A DNA stretch of 25,078 nt from F2B08 sp046260445 (GTDB taxonomy: Bacteria; Actinomycetota; Actinomycetes; Actinomycetales; Dermatophilaceae): NCBI GenBank assembly GCA_046260445.1, contig JBHEPF010000149.1, positions 1 through 25,078 on the forward strand. The letters are read 5' to 3'. The notes beneath the pieces were generated by a model, which saw only the letters and a list, made by a program, of their open reading frames with translations, was not told the DNA's origin and ran no database searches. Made by a program: the position numbers and the translations under genes. Every line of letters starts with the position of its first letter. Within the stretch, counting starts at the first letter, position 1. Below are positions 14,786-22,368 of this stretch, one piece after another.

Positions 14786-17695
14786 TCAGGCGGGCACGAC
14801 GTTGACGAGCTTCGGTGCGCGCACGATGACTGTGCGGACCCCGCCGGCTGCCTCCTCGGCGATCTTCGGGATCGCCAGCGCCTGCTCGCGCAGGTCGGCC
14901 TCGGAGATGTCGGCCGGCACCTCGAGCCGGGCCCGCACCTTGCCGCGGACCTGGACGACGCAGGTCACCATGTCCTCGACGAGATAGGCCGGGTCCGCGA
15001 CCGGGAATGCCTCGAACGCCAGTGACTCCGGGTGCCCGAGTCGCGACCACAGCTCCTCGGCGATGTGCGGGGCCAGCGGCGCGGTCATGAGGATCAGGGC
15101 CTCGACCACGGACCTGGGCGCCCCGCCGGAGACCTTGGTCAGGGCGTTGTTGAGCTCGGTCAACCGCGCGATGGCGGTGTTGAACGACAGCGACCCGAAG
15201 TCGGCCCGCACCGCGTCAGCGGTACGGTGCATCACCCGCAGCAGCTCGGCCGACGGCTCGACATCGGCCACGACGAGCGCCCCGGTCTCCTCGTCGACGA
15301 CGTTGCGCCACAACCGCTGCAGGAACCGCTGCGACCCGACGACCGCCCGCGTCTCCCACGGCTTGCTCGCCTCGAGGGGACCCATCCCCAGCTCATAGAG
15401 ACGGAGCGTGTCGGCACCGTAGGCCGCATACATGTCATCCGGGCTGATCATGTTCTTCAGCGACTTGCCGACCTTGCCGAACTCTCGTGTGAGCGGCTCG
15501 CCGTTCCAGGTGAACTGTGGCTGACCGTCGGGACCGACGGACTCGACGACCTCGCTCGCCTCGACGTACTGGCCGCGCACATCCGCATACGCCGGCGCCT
15601 GGATGTACCCCTGCGAGAAGTACTTGCGGAACGGCTCGGCGCTGCTGAGGTGGCCCAGGTCATGGAGCACCTTGTGCCAGAACCGCGCATAGAGCAGGTG
15701 CAGCACCGCGTGCTCGACACCACCGATGTAGAGGTCGACGCCGCCGGGGTCCTGCACGCCGGCGGGCGCGCCCGCCACCGGCGAGGGCCGCGGCCCGATC
15801 CAGTACGCCTCGGTGGCCGGGTCGACGATCGCCTCGGAGTTCTCCGGGTCGAGGTAGCGCAGGTAGTACCAGCACGACCCGGCCCAGTTCGGCATGGTGT
15901 TGGTCTCGCGACGGAACCGTCGCTTGCCCCTGCCGTCGCCGAGGTCCAGCTCGACCTCGACCCAGTCCCTCGCGCGAGCCAGGGGCGCCTCCGGCTCGCT
16001 GCTGTTGTCCTCGGGGTCGAAGGTCTTCGGGCTGTAGTCGGGCACGTCCGGCAGCTCGAGCGGCAGCATCGACTCGGGCAGGGCGTGCGCAACCCCGTTC
16101 TCGTCGAAGACGATCGGGAACGGCTCGCCCCAGTACCGCTGCCGGCTGAAGAGCCAGTCGCGCAGCTTGAAGTTGACCGTCGACTCCCCCGCACCGACCT
16201 CGCTGAGGTATGCGGTGATCCGCTCCTTCGCGGCAGGCACCTCGAGCCCGTCGAGACTGACCCCGGGCCCGTTGCTGTTGATGACCGCGCCGTCGCCGGT
16301 CCAGGCGGAGGCGCCGTCGTGCTCCGGACCCGGCTGGACGGTGTAGACGATCGGCAGGTCGAAGGCCTGCGCGAAGTCGTAGTCGCGCTGGTCGCCGCCG
16401 GGCACCGCCATGATCGCGCCCGTGCCGTAGCCCATGAGGACGTAGTCCGCGACGAACACCGGGACCCGCTCGTCGTTGACCGGGTTGACCGCCCAGCCGC
16501 CGGTGAAGACACCGGTCTTGTCCTTGCCCTCGGTCTGGCGCTCGATGTCGGTCTTGCGCGACGCTGCCAGCCGGTATGCGTCGACCGCCTCGCGCGGGCT
16601 GCTCGCCCCCGCCGTCCACACGTCCTTGGTGCCCTCGGGCCAGTCGCCCTCGGGGACGAGGGCCTCGACGAGCGGGTGCTCGGGCGCCAGGACCATGAAG
16701 GTCGCGCCGAAGAGGGTATCGGGACGGGTCGTGAAGACCTCGATCCGCTCCGCGTCCTCGGGAGCGCCGTCGATCGCGAAGGCGACGCGGGCGCCGTGGC
16801 TGCGCCCGATCCAGTTGCGTTGCATGATCCGGACCTTCTCGGGCCAGTCGACCCGGTCCAGGTCGTCGGCGAGCCGGTCGGCGTAAGCGGTGATCCGCAT
16901 CATCCACTGGCGCAGGTTCTTCTTGTAGACGGGGAAGTTGCCGCGCTCGGAGCGTCCTTCGTTCGTCACCTCCTCGTTGGAGAGGACGGTGCCGAGGCCG
17001 GGCGCCCAGTTGACGGGCGCCTTGCTGGTGTAGGCGAGGCGGTAGTCGTCGAGGACCCGGGCCTGCTCGGCCTCGCTCAGCTCGACCCATGGACGACCGT
17101 CGGGAGTCGCGCGCTCCGCGGACTCGAACTGGGCGACGAGGTCGGCGACGGGACGCGCCCTGCCCCGGCCGCCGTCCCCACGCTCGGCCTCGGTGTCGTA
17201 CCAGGAGTTGTAGATCTGCAGGAAGATCCACTGCGTCCAGCGGTAGTAGTCCGGGTCGATCGTGCGGATCGCGCGCCGGTCGTCGTAGGACATCCCCAGG
17301 CGCTTGAGCTGCCTCGCCATGACCTCGATGTTGGCCAGCGTGGTGGTGCGGGGGTGCTGCCCGGTCTGCACCGCATACTGCTCGGCCGGCAGGCCGAACG
17401 CGTCGTAGCCCAGGGAGTAGAGGACGTTCTTGCCGAGCATCCGGTTGAAGCGCGCCGTGACGTCGGTGGCGATGTAGCCCAGCGGGTGGCCGATGTGCAG
17501 ACCCTTGCCGCTCGGGTAAGGGAACATGTCGAGGACGAACATCGCGCCGTCGTGCCCGGCGACCTCCTCGGGCGCGGCCCACGGACCGGCCGGGTTGGGT
17601 GCGCGGAAGAGGTGCTGCTCCTCCCACCGGTCCTGCCAGGCGACCTCGATCTGCCCGGCCAGCTCGGCGGTGTAGCGGTGTGGCGTGTCGTTCAT
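14786..17695 (-). CDS. leuS: leucyl-tRNA synthetase
   Basis: This 969-residue class I aminoacyl-tRNA synthetase charges tRNA-Leu with leucine, using ATP. The HIGH motif is at 67-70 (SGKGLHIGHPLGY), and the KMSKS signature appears as KVGKS at 741-745, the variant usual in actinobacterial LeuS. The CP1 editing domain (about 290-500) includes TRPDTLFGATF and the conserved Asp-rich end YGTGAIMAVPGGDQRD, so hydrolytic proofreading should work. The C-terminal anticodon-binding and tail domains are present. An insertion near residues 180-215 makes it longer than the 860 residues of E. coli but normal for this phylum. The ATG follows GAGGACGAG. A leader peptide and terminator precede it, suggesting leucine-dependent attenuation. 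Confidence 0.98.
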   Translation of the reverse strand: MNDTPHRYTAELAGQIEVAWQDRWEEQHLFRAPNPAGPWAAPEEVAGHDGAMFVLDMFPYPSGKGLHIGHPLGYIATDVTARFNRMLGKNVLYSLGYDAFGLPAEQYAVQTGQHPRTTTLANIEVMARQLKRLGMSYDDRRAIRTIDPDYYRWTQWIFLQIYNSWYDTEAERGDGGRGRARPVADLVAQFESAERATPDGRPWVELSEAEQARVLDDYRLAYTSKAPVNWAPGLGTVLSNEEVTNEGRSERGNFPVYKKNLRQWMMRITAYADRLADDLDRVDWPEKVRIMQRNWIGRSHGARVAFAIDGAPEDAERIEVFTTRPDTLFGATFMVLAPEHPLVEALVPEGDWPEGTKDVWTAGASSPREAVDAYRLAASRKTDIERQTEGKDKTGVFTGGWAVNPVNDERVPVFVADYVLMGYGTGAIMAVPGGDQRDYDFAQAFDLPIVYTVQPGPEHDGASAWTGDGAVINSNGPGVSLDGLEVPAAKERITAYLSEVGAGESTVNFKLRDWLFSRQRYWGEPFPIVFDENGVAHALPESMLPLELPDVPDYSPKTFDPEDNSSEPEAPLARARDWVEVELDLGDGRGKRRFRRETNTMPNWAGSCWYYLRYLDPENSEAIVDPATEAYWIGPRPSPVAGAPAGVQDPGGVDLYIGGVEHAVLHLLYARFWHKVLHDLGHLSSAEPFRKYFSQGYIQAPAYADVRGQYVEASEVVESVGPDGQPQFTWNGEPLTREFGKVGKSLKNMISPDDMYAAYGADTLRLYELGMGPLEASKPWETRAVVGSQRFLQRLWRNVVDEETGALVVADVEPSAELLRVMHRTADAVRADFGSLSFNTAIARLTELNNALTKVSGGAPRSVVEALILMTAPLAPHIAEELWSRLGHPESLAFEAFPVADPAYLVEDMVTCVVQVRGKVRARLEVPADISEADLREQALAIPKIAEEAAGGVRTVIVRAPKLVNVVPA

Positions 17696-17742
17696 CTCGT
17701 CCTCGTCGTCGATGCGGCTCGTCTGCCGGCCTTCGGTCCAAG

Positions 17743-17768
17743 AAAAAACCCCTCAGAGCGTGAGGGGT
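17743..17768 (-). terminator. intrinsic terminator in the leuS leader
   Basis: On the minus strand ACCCCTCA, a five-base loop, and TGAGGGGT are followed directly by six T. This is the only hairpin in the window with a classic strong T-tract. It lies 48 bases upstream of leuS and not at the end of a gene cluster, so it should stop transcription before leuS unless disrupted. CTGAGG of its 3' arm (17751-17756) is complementary to CCTCAG next to the leader peptide stop (17809-17814). Confidence 0.85.
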
Positions 17769-17814
17769 CTGCCGCGGGTGACTGGCTGGTCCTGCGGGGG
17801 GCAGGGGCCTGAGG

Positions 17815-17850
17815 TCAGCGCGGCGCTCGAAGGAGCGGCGAGGAAGCCAT
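17815..17850 (-). CDS. probable leuS leader peptide (11 residues)
   Basis: A short frame reads MASSPLLRAPR and stops at TGA. It contains two adjacent leucine codons, CTC and CTT; CTT is rare in such GC-rich genomes. It starts 14 bases after the monoamine oxidase stop, and a TAACCT box eight bases ahead allows a leaderless message. It is followed after 47 bases by an intrinsic terminator and then leuS. Slow decoding at Leu-Leu would leave CCTCAG beyond the stop codon free to pair with the terminator's 3' arm. Termination at TGA would cover it. This is an inferred attenuator; two Leu codons are few, so certainty is moderate. Confidence 0.55.
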   Translation of the reverse strand: MASSPLLRAPR

Positions 17851-17858
17851 AGGGCCCC

Positions 17859-17864
17859 AGGTTA
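17859..17864 (-). promoter_or_regulatory. possible -10 box of the leuS leader
   Basis: TAACCT on the minus strand fits TANNNT and ends eight bases before the leader peptide ATG. Its first bases are also the stop codon of the monoamine oxidase gene. The -35 region is within that gene and is not well conserved. Confidence 0.4.
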
Positions 17865-19262
17865 GCGCAGCGACGGCGGGCGCCCGGGCGGCGGTCGCGC
17901 CTCGACCACCTGCAGGATCTGCTCGGCGACGTCCTCCCCAGAGCGCACCGCTCCCTCCATGTAGCCGTTCCAGACAGGGGAGCACTCCGCGCCGGCCCAG
18001 TGGATCCGACCGACCGGCTCCCGTAGCGCCGAGCCGTACGCGGTCCACACCCCCGGCGTGAAGTGCGCCCCGTAGCACCCGCGGGAGAACTCCTCGGCCA
18101 TCCAGTCCCTCTCGAGGTACTCGACGGGGTGGGCTGCTCGGGGACCGAAGTAGCGGACGAAGCACTCGACCGCGGCTGCCCGTCGCTCGGCCGGGGTGCG
18201 GCGCGCCCACTCCCGCCCGTCGTCGGCCTCCATGAACCCCATGAGGATGCCGGGGGTGCCCGACGGGGGTGAGTTGTCGAAGGTGACCTTGACCGGCCCA
18301 CGGTCCGAGACCGCTTGGCCGTTGAGAACGTCGGTGCGCCAGAAGGGCTCGGTGTACACCGCATACAGCTTGATGACGGAGCCGGCGGGCAGGCGCTGGG
18401 TGAGCTGGTCGCGCCAGGACGGCAGGACGGGGTCGTAGTCCAGACGACCGGCGAGGGTCGGCGGCAGGGTGACGACGACGTGCGTGCCCTCGAAGCGTCG
18501 GCCGGAGCGTGAAGTGACGACGACGCCTGTGGTGGTCTGCGCGACGGAACGGACCGGCTGGCCGAGGACGACCCGATCACCGAGGGCCGCGGCGAGGCGT
18601 TCGGCGATGAGGACCGAGCCGCCGACGATCCGGTCCTGTTGCGCCCCTCGGTCGGTGGAGACGAGCGTCTCTAGGCCGGTGCCCGAGTGGGCGTAGAAGA
18701 GCGCGTGCAGCAGCGACAGGTCGGTCGCGTCCGCACTGAAGACCGCCTCGCAGACGACCCGGAAGTAGGCGCGCCCGGTCGGGGTCCGCAGGGTGCGACG
18801 GATCCACGTCTCGAAGGTCTGCCCGTCGAGCAGCTCTGCGTTCTTGGTGCGCCACGGCTCTCGCAGGTCGGTGCGTGAGGCCAGCCGCGCGAAGCGATGC
18901 AGCCCCTGGGCGAGGTCGGCGAGCGCGAACGGCGAGAGGCGCGGGATGGCACCTTTGTGCGCGGCCATCCGGGACTGCTTGCCGCCGAGGTCGACGAGGA
19001 TGTCGCCGTCGTCGTTGTAGGTGCGGAAAGTCTGTAGTCCGAGCTCGGCGACGAGCTCGTACATCCTGCTCTGCGTCGGGCCGATCCACTGCCCGCCGAG
19101 CTCGACCGCTGTGCCGTCCGCCGTCACGCCGCCCTCGAGCCGCCCACCGACCCGGTCCCGGGCCTCCACGACGGTGACGTCGACACCGCGGGCGTTCAAC
19201 CCGGTCGCGCATGCCAGCCCGGCGAGACCCGCTCCGACGACGATGACGTGCGCCACGCTCAT
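17862..19262 (-). CDS. flavin monoamine oxidase (putrescine/monoamine oxidase-like)
   Basis: This 466-residue FAD enzyme starts with a dinucleotide-binding motif VIVVGAGLAGLACATGL (6-22) and VVEARDRVGGR (31-41). It continues with GGQWIGPTQSRMYEL (56-70) and ends with HWAGAE (421-426) and WNGYMEGAVRSG (431-442), typical of the monoamine oxidase family. Cys396 in SRGCYGAHFTPG lies where monoamine oxidases bind FAD covalently. It should oxidise an amine to an aldehyde, ammonia and H2O2; putrescine or a similar amine is a reasonable guess. No signal peptide is seen, so it is cytoplasmic. Its ATG overlaps the yhhN-like stop by four bases (ATGA), so both belong to one transcript. Confidence 0.92.
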   Translation of the reverse strand: MSVAHVIVVGAGLAGLACATGLNARGVDVTVVEARDRVGGRLEGGVTADGTAVELGGQWIGPTQSRMYELVAELGLQTFRTYNDDGDILVDLGGKQSRMAAHKGAIPRLSPFALADLAQGLHRFARLASRTDLREPWRTKNAELLDGQTFETWIRRTLRTPTGRAYFRVVCEAVFSADATDLSLLHALFYAHSGTGLETLVSTDRGAQQDRIVGGSVLIAERLAAALGDRVVLGQPVRSVAQTTTGVVVTSRSGRRFEGTHVVVTLPPTLAGRLDYDPVLPSWRDQLTQRLPAGSVIKLYAVYTEPFWRTDVLNGQAVSDRGPVKVTFDNSPPSGTPGILMGFMEADDGREWARRTPAERRAAAVECFVRYFGPRAAHPVEYLERDWMAEEFSRGCYGAHFTPGVWTAYGSALREPVGRIHWAGAECSPVWNGYMEGAVRSGEDVAEQILQVVEARPPPGRPPSLR

Positions 19263-19897
19263 AAGGCGGCGAGGACACCGGCGGCGAGGAGCGCCTGGCC
19301 GAGGTGGTAGGTCACCATCACTGCGAGGTCCGCGTGGCGGCGTCGCCGGACGAACTTGGCGATGGCCAGGATCGCGTCACTCACCATGAACGTCACCGCG
19401 CCCAGTCCGATGAGCCACTGCCCCGTCATCCACGCGGTGATGACCATCGCGCCGATGACGAGCATGTATGCGGCGACCGCACCCGCGAGGAACGCACCGC
19501 CCTCGCGGTGAGCGGCCGGGATGACGTGGCGCGTTGCGATGAGGACGGCGATGAGCGCCATGAGACCGATGAGCCCCCAGGCCGGTTCGCTGAGCCCCAC
19601 GGTGACGAAGACGACGACGTAGGCGAGGTGGCCGAGGAGGAAGCTCGAGAGCCCGCCGAGGAAGGCCGTCTCCGTCGCACTGAGGAGGAAGACGTCACCT
19701 GCCAGACACAGCACGAGTCCGGCGAGGAGCCATCGACCGGGCGTGGTGCCGGCAGCCCCTCCGGCCAACGCGACCCCGACGAGGGCGATGAGGGCCGCGG
19801 GCTTGGCGACCAGCACCACCGGACGTCGTCCCGATGCCACGCCCCACCAGTTCGTCACGGCGGCGACGGCGAAGACGAACCAGACGACGGTGAGCAC
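19259..19897 (-). CDS. YhhN/TMEM86-family membrane protein (lysoplasmalogenase-like)
   Basis: This is a 212-residue integral membrane protein with about eight helices. Conserved polar positions include KPAALIAL near residue 32, CLAGDVFLL near 66-74 and VSDAILA near 172. These are the Asp-containing helices typical of the YhhN/TMEM86 family. The vertebrate member cleaves the vinyl ether bond of lysoplasmalogen; bacterial roles are poorly known, so the activity is not certain. The GTG at 19897 is chosen because a GATGAT box ends six bases ahead. An upstream GTG would add 11 hydrophilic residues. It shares ATGA with the monoamine oxidase gene downstream. Confidence 0.85.
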   Translation of the reverse strand: MLTVVWFVFAVAAVTNWWGVASGRRPVVLVAKPAALIALVGVALAGGAAGTTPGRWLLAGLVLCLAGDVFLLSATETAFLGGLSSFLLGHLAYVVVFVTVGLSEPAWGLIGLMALIAVLIATRHVIPAAHREGGAFLAGAVAAYMLVIGAMVITAWMTGQWLIGLGAVTFMVSDAILAIAKFVRRRRHADLAVMVTYHLGQALLAAGVLAAL

Positions 19898-19903
19898 CCC
19901 GCG

Positions 19904-19909
19904 ATCATC
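19904..19909 (-). promoter_or_regulatory. possible -10 box of the yhhN-like gene
   Basis: GATGAT on the minus strand keeps the key A and final T of the -10 pattern and ends six bases before the GTG, fitting a leaderless message. The tRNA terminator lies just upstream, so this operon needs its own promoter. Confidence 0.35.
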
Positions 19910-19959
19910 CCACCCGAGTTGCGGGCCCACCCGGCGGGCCCACTCAGGTCACCAGAAGA

Positions 19960-19991
19960 CGAAAAGGACCGGCGCAAGCCGGTCCTTTTCG
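19960..19991. terminator. bidirectional terminator after tRNA-Ala
   Basis: CGAAAAGGACCGGC, loop GCAA, and GCCGGTCCTTTTCG form a perfect 14-bp stem with TTTT in the distal part of the arm on either strand. On the minus strand it begins five bases after the CCA end of the tRNA, so it ends that transcript. Confidence 0.85.
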
Positions 19992-19995
19992 ACTC

Positions 19996-20071
<76 letters not shown>

Positions 20072-20099
20072 GTGAGGGATCGCGATCTGCGACCCCGAG

Positions 20100-20129
20100 A
20101 GTTTCGCAGATTCCCCTCGCGTTCACCAA
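20100..20129 (-). promoter_or_regulatory. possible promoter of tRNA-Ala
   Basis: On the minus strand TTGGTG (20124-20129) and GAAACT (20100-20105) are 18 bases apart, giving a start about 20 bases upstream of the tRNA. An inverted repeat ATCTGCGA/TCGCAGAT (20085-20092 and 20104-20111, 11-base loop) overlaps the -10 box and the start point. Confidence 0.4.
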
Positions 20130-20156
20130 ATCCAGAAGGTGACTCACTCACCATGC

Positions 20157-20220
20157 AGTCGAGAGTGCAAGACACGCCGTATGCGTGGCGGCGCCGACGG
20201 CGTGTCTTGCACTCTCGACT
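20157..20220. terminator. 24-bp perfect hairpin downstream of the phosphatase gene
   Basis: A perfect 24-base inverted repeat (20157-20180 and 20197-20220), with core GAGAGTGCAAGACACGCC, encloses a 16-base loop that is itself GC-rich. It begins 27 bases after the phosphatase stop, on the minus strand, and precedes the tRNA promoter region. No T-tract follows on either side. A U-less terminator is the simplest reading. Such a long perfect arm could also be a small repeat element. Confidence 0.6.
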
Positions 20221-20247
20221 ATAGAGGGGGTGCGGTTCCTCGCGGAA

Positions 20248-20952
20248 TCAGGCGCGGCGCTCGTCGTTCGGGGCGTCGCCCTGGGCGTGGTCGAGCACAG
20301 GAGCGCGCAGGTTCCACGCCTGCAGGCGCCACGTCGCACCCCCGACGACGGGGAACGACGGCGGCGCGGCGAGGGTCGACTCGGCGACCTCGGCCCAGTG
20401 GCAGTTGCCGAACCCGCCGAAGAGGTGCCACATCTGTGAGATCTCAAGACCGAGCAGCGTTCCGACAATGACCCGGGCGGTGATGCCGTGCGTCGCGAGC
20501 ACGCCGACGCGACCCGACTCCAGCCGCCCCAGCACCTCCTCGAGCATCGGGCGGACCCGGTCCTGGACATCGCTGAGCGACTCCCCGGTCACCCCCCGTT
20601 TGAAGTCCTCACCGCGCAGGTGCCGCTCCCGCTCCTCCGCGAACTCCGACTTGACCAGCTCACCGGACATGCCGGTCCACTTGCCGACGGCGATCTCGCG
20701 GAGCCGCGCGTCATAGGAGACCGGCACCTCGGCGGCCTCGCTGACGATGGCGCCGGTGCGCGCGGCCCGCATGAGGTCCGAGGCGACGATGACCGACGGG
20801 GACGACATCGCGATGACCTTCGCGGCACCCTGCGCCTGGAGCACCCCGACCTCGGTCAGCGGCGAGTCGAACTGGCCCTGCCACACTCCCGCGCGGTTGG
20901 CCTCGGACTCGCCGTGACGCAGGATGACGAGACGCCGAACCGGGTCAGCCAC
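20248..20952 (-). CDS. histidine phosphatase (glucosyl-3-phosphoglycerate phosphatase-like)
   Basis: This 234-residue branch 1 histidine phosphatase has the phosphorylated His13 in LRHGES (11-16), acid Glu86 in LREIAVGKW and the second catalytic His155 in LATHGIT. Such enzymes work through a phospho-histidine intermediate. Its place directly after nadD and rsfS copies the mycobacterial order Rv2421c-Rv2420c-Rv2419c, where the last is GpgP, the glucosyl-3-phosphoglycerate phosphatase. GpgP activity is therefore a good guess based on context, not proven by motifs. The start is a GTG ten bases after the rsfS stop. A long hairpin follows, so it closes the operon. Confidence 0.88.
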   Translation of the reverse strand: MADPVRRLVILRHGESEANRAGVWQGQFDSPLTEVGVLQAQGAAKVIAMSSPSVIVASDLMRAARTGAIVSEAAEVPVSYDARLREIAVGKWTGMSGELVKSEFAEERERHLRGEDFKRGVTGESLSDVQDRVRPMLEEVLGRLESGRVGVLATHGITARVIVGTLLGLEISQMWHLFGGFGNCHWAEVAESTLAAPPSFPVVGGATWRLQAWNLRAPVLDHAQGDAPNDERRA

Positions 20953-20962
20953 GGGTGGTCAC

Positions 20963-21370
20963 TCAGCCGCGGTCGGACTGGTCGGACCGGCTCGATGCCT
21001 CCGCGGGGCGCACCGGAACACCGAGGTCGATGGCCGGGCAGTCCCGCCAGAGCCTCTCGAGCTCGTAGAACGCGGCCTCCTCCTCGTGCTGGACGTGGAC
21101 GACGATGTCGCCGAAGTCGATGAGCACCCAACGGGCGTCGCGGTCGCCCTCTCGGCGCACCGGCTTGGCGCCGAGGTCGCGAAGGTCGTCCTCGACCGCG
21201 TCGACGATGCCGCCGATCTGTCGCTCCGATCCGGCGACGACGATGACGAAGATGTCAGTGAGGGCCAGCTGGTCCGAGACGTCGATCCCCTGGACCGACT
21301 CGGCGAGCTTGTCGGCAGCGGCCTTGGCGGCAGCTGTGGCGAGCTGAAGTGAACGCTCGGTCGCGGTCAC
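20963..21370 (-). CDS. rsfS: ribosome silencing factor RsfS
   Basis: This 135-residue protein of the RsfS/Iojap (DUF143) family shows the conserved parts DVSDQLALTDIFVIVVAGSERQ (in two overlapping stretches near residues 30-51), RWVLIDFGDIVVHV (about 80-93) and EEAAFYELERLW (about 97-108). It should bind ribosomal protein L14 on the large subunit and block subunit joining when nutrients are short. The GTG start overlaps the nadD stop by four bases (GTGA) and is preceded by AAGGAG at five bases, a strong site. The C-terminal tail of about 20 residues is polar and variable. Its position between nadD and the phosphatase is the standard actinobacterial one. Confidence 0.96.
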   Translation of the reverse strand: MTATERSLQLATAAAKAAADKLAESVQGIDVSDQLALTDIFVIVVAGSERQIGGIVDAVEDDLRDLGAKPVRREGDRDARWVLIDFGDIVVHVQHEEEAAFYELERLWRDCPAIDLGVPVRPAEASSRSDQSDRG

Positions 21371-21999
21371 GCTTCTCCTTGGTTAGTGGCGATATGGCCG
21401 GTGAGAACGGGGGTGTTGGCCGGGGCTTCACGCGGCGGTGAGCCGGGCGCATACAGATGGTGCTTGTTGATGTACTGGACCACGCCGTCCGGCACGAGAT
21501 ACCAGACCGGGTCACCGTCGGCGACCCGCGTGCGGCAGTCGGTCGAGCTGATCGCCATCGCGGGCACCTCCTGCAACGTCACGCGGTCCTCGGGTAGTCC
21601 CACCTCCGAGAGCTGATAACCCGGCCGGGTCACCCCGACGAAGTGCGCGAGGTCCCACAGCTCCTCGGCGTCCTTCCACGAGAGGATCTGGGCGAGCGCG
21701 TCCGCGCCGGTGATGAAGAAGAGCTCGGCGTCCGGCCGTGCCGCGTGCAGGTCACGCAGCGTGTCGATCGTGAACGTGTCGCCCTCGCGGTCGATGTCGA
21801 CGCGGGAGACGGTGAAGCGGGGGTTGGACGCGGTGGCGATGACGGTCATGAGATAACGATGCTCCGCCGGCGAGACCCCCTCTTTGAGATAGGGATGACC
21901 GGTGGGGACGAAGACGACCTCGTCGAGGTCGAGGAGCGACTGGACTTCACTCGCGGCGACAAGGTGGCCGTGGTGGATCGGGTCGAAGGTGCCGCCCAT
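21367..21999 (-). CDS. nadD: nicotinate-nucleotide adenylyltransferase
   Basis: This 210-residue protein has the nucleotidyltransferase motif GTFDPIHHGH (3-12), FVPTGHPYLK (about 30-39) for nicotinate binding, and ISSTDCR near 150 (the ISSTxxR motif). It joins nicotinic acid mononucleotide with ATP to make deamido-NAD in NAD synthesis. The ATG at 21999 is the only usual start codon, but the in-frame sequence before it (RRHRLGV) matches the first strand of the family. The GGGGGGTGAG site is over 30 bases upstream, so the true N-terminus is open. It overlaps rsfS by four bases. A small membrane protein gene ends 43 bases upstream. Confidence 0.95.
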   Translation of the reverse strand: MGGTFDPIHHGHLVAASEVQSLLDLDEVVFVPTGHPYLKEGVSPAEHRYLMTVIATASNPRFTVSRVDIDREGDTFTIDTLRDLHAARPDAELFFITGADALAQILSWKDAEELWDLAHFVGVTRPGYQLSEVGLPEDRVTLQEVPAMAISSTDCRTRVADGDPVWYLVPDGVVQYINKHHLYAPGSPPREAPANTPVLTGHIATNQGEA

Positions 22000-22042
22000 G
22001 ACGCCGAGCCGGTGCCGGCGGGCGGGCGGCTCACCCCCCGCG

Positions 22043-22270
22043 TCAGTGTGGGGCGCCAGGATGGGTCCCGTGGAACGGCTGCACGCGGTTGTCGCCCTCG
22101 CGGGCCCACTTCTGCGCGGTGCCGCGGAAGGACCAGGTCAGCGCGAGCAGGAGCATCATAAGCGCGAAGGCGATGACCCCGAAGAGCCAGGTGGGCATCG
22201 GCAGCTCGATGCCACGTCCCTCGTCCACGGCGAGGACGCCGGCGAGGGCGGTGAGAACAGTCGTCGACAT
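22043..22270 (-). CDS. small membrane protein upstream of nadD
   Basis: This is a 75-residue protein with one clear helix (about residues 28-48, PTWLFGVIAFALMMLLLALTW in two overlapping parts). It is followed by a basic stretch and a tail rich in Gly, His and Pro. Similar short one-helix proteins lie beside nadD in other actinobacteria, but I know no function. The ATG at 22270 is chosen because a TAGGCT box ends seven bases ahead, making a leaderless message. The longer frame from 22330 has no support. It is probably the first gene of the nadD-rsfS-phosphatase operon. Confidence 0.7.
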   Translation of the reverse strand: MSTTVLTALAGVLAVDEGRGIELPMPTWLFGVIAFALMMLLLALTWSFRGTAQKWAREGDNRVQPFHGTHPGAPH

Positions 22271-22277
22271 ACGAGTA

Positions 22278-22283
22278 AGCCTA
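22278..22283 (-). promoter_or_regulatory. -10 box of the nadD-rsfS operon
   Basis: TAGGCT on the minus strand fits TANNNT and ends seven bases before the ATG of the small membrane protein. The -35 region is poor, so an activator may be needed. The DnaA-box-like cluster lies 86-163 bases upstream. Confidence 0.4.
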
Positions 22284-22368
22284 CAAGGCTCCACGCCGTC
22301 CGGCGGGCAGGGTGCGGCGGTCAGGTGCACCGGGTGCAGTCGTCACATCCGTCACCGACTCGCCGGGT

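Noticed and set aside
15032..17812. A 926-codon plus-strand frame opposite leuS
   Set aside because: Such antisense frames are usual in GC-rich genes. No start signal or family pattern is present, and leuS is certain on the other strand.
17741..17864. T-box riboswitch upstream of leuS
   Set aside because: The leader is too short for a specifier stem and lacks the conserved T-box sequence. A leader peptide with terminator explains the stretch better.
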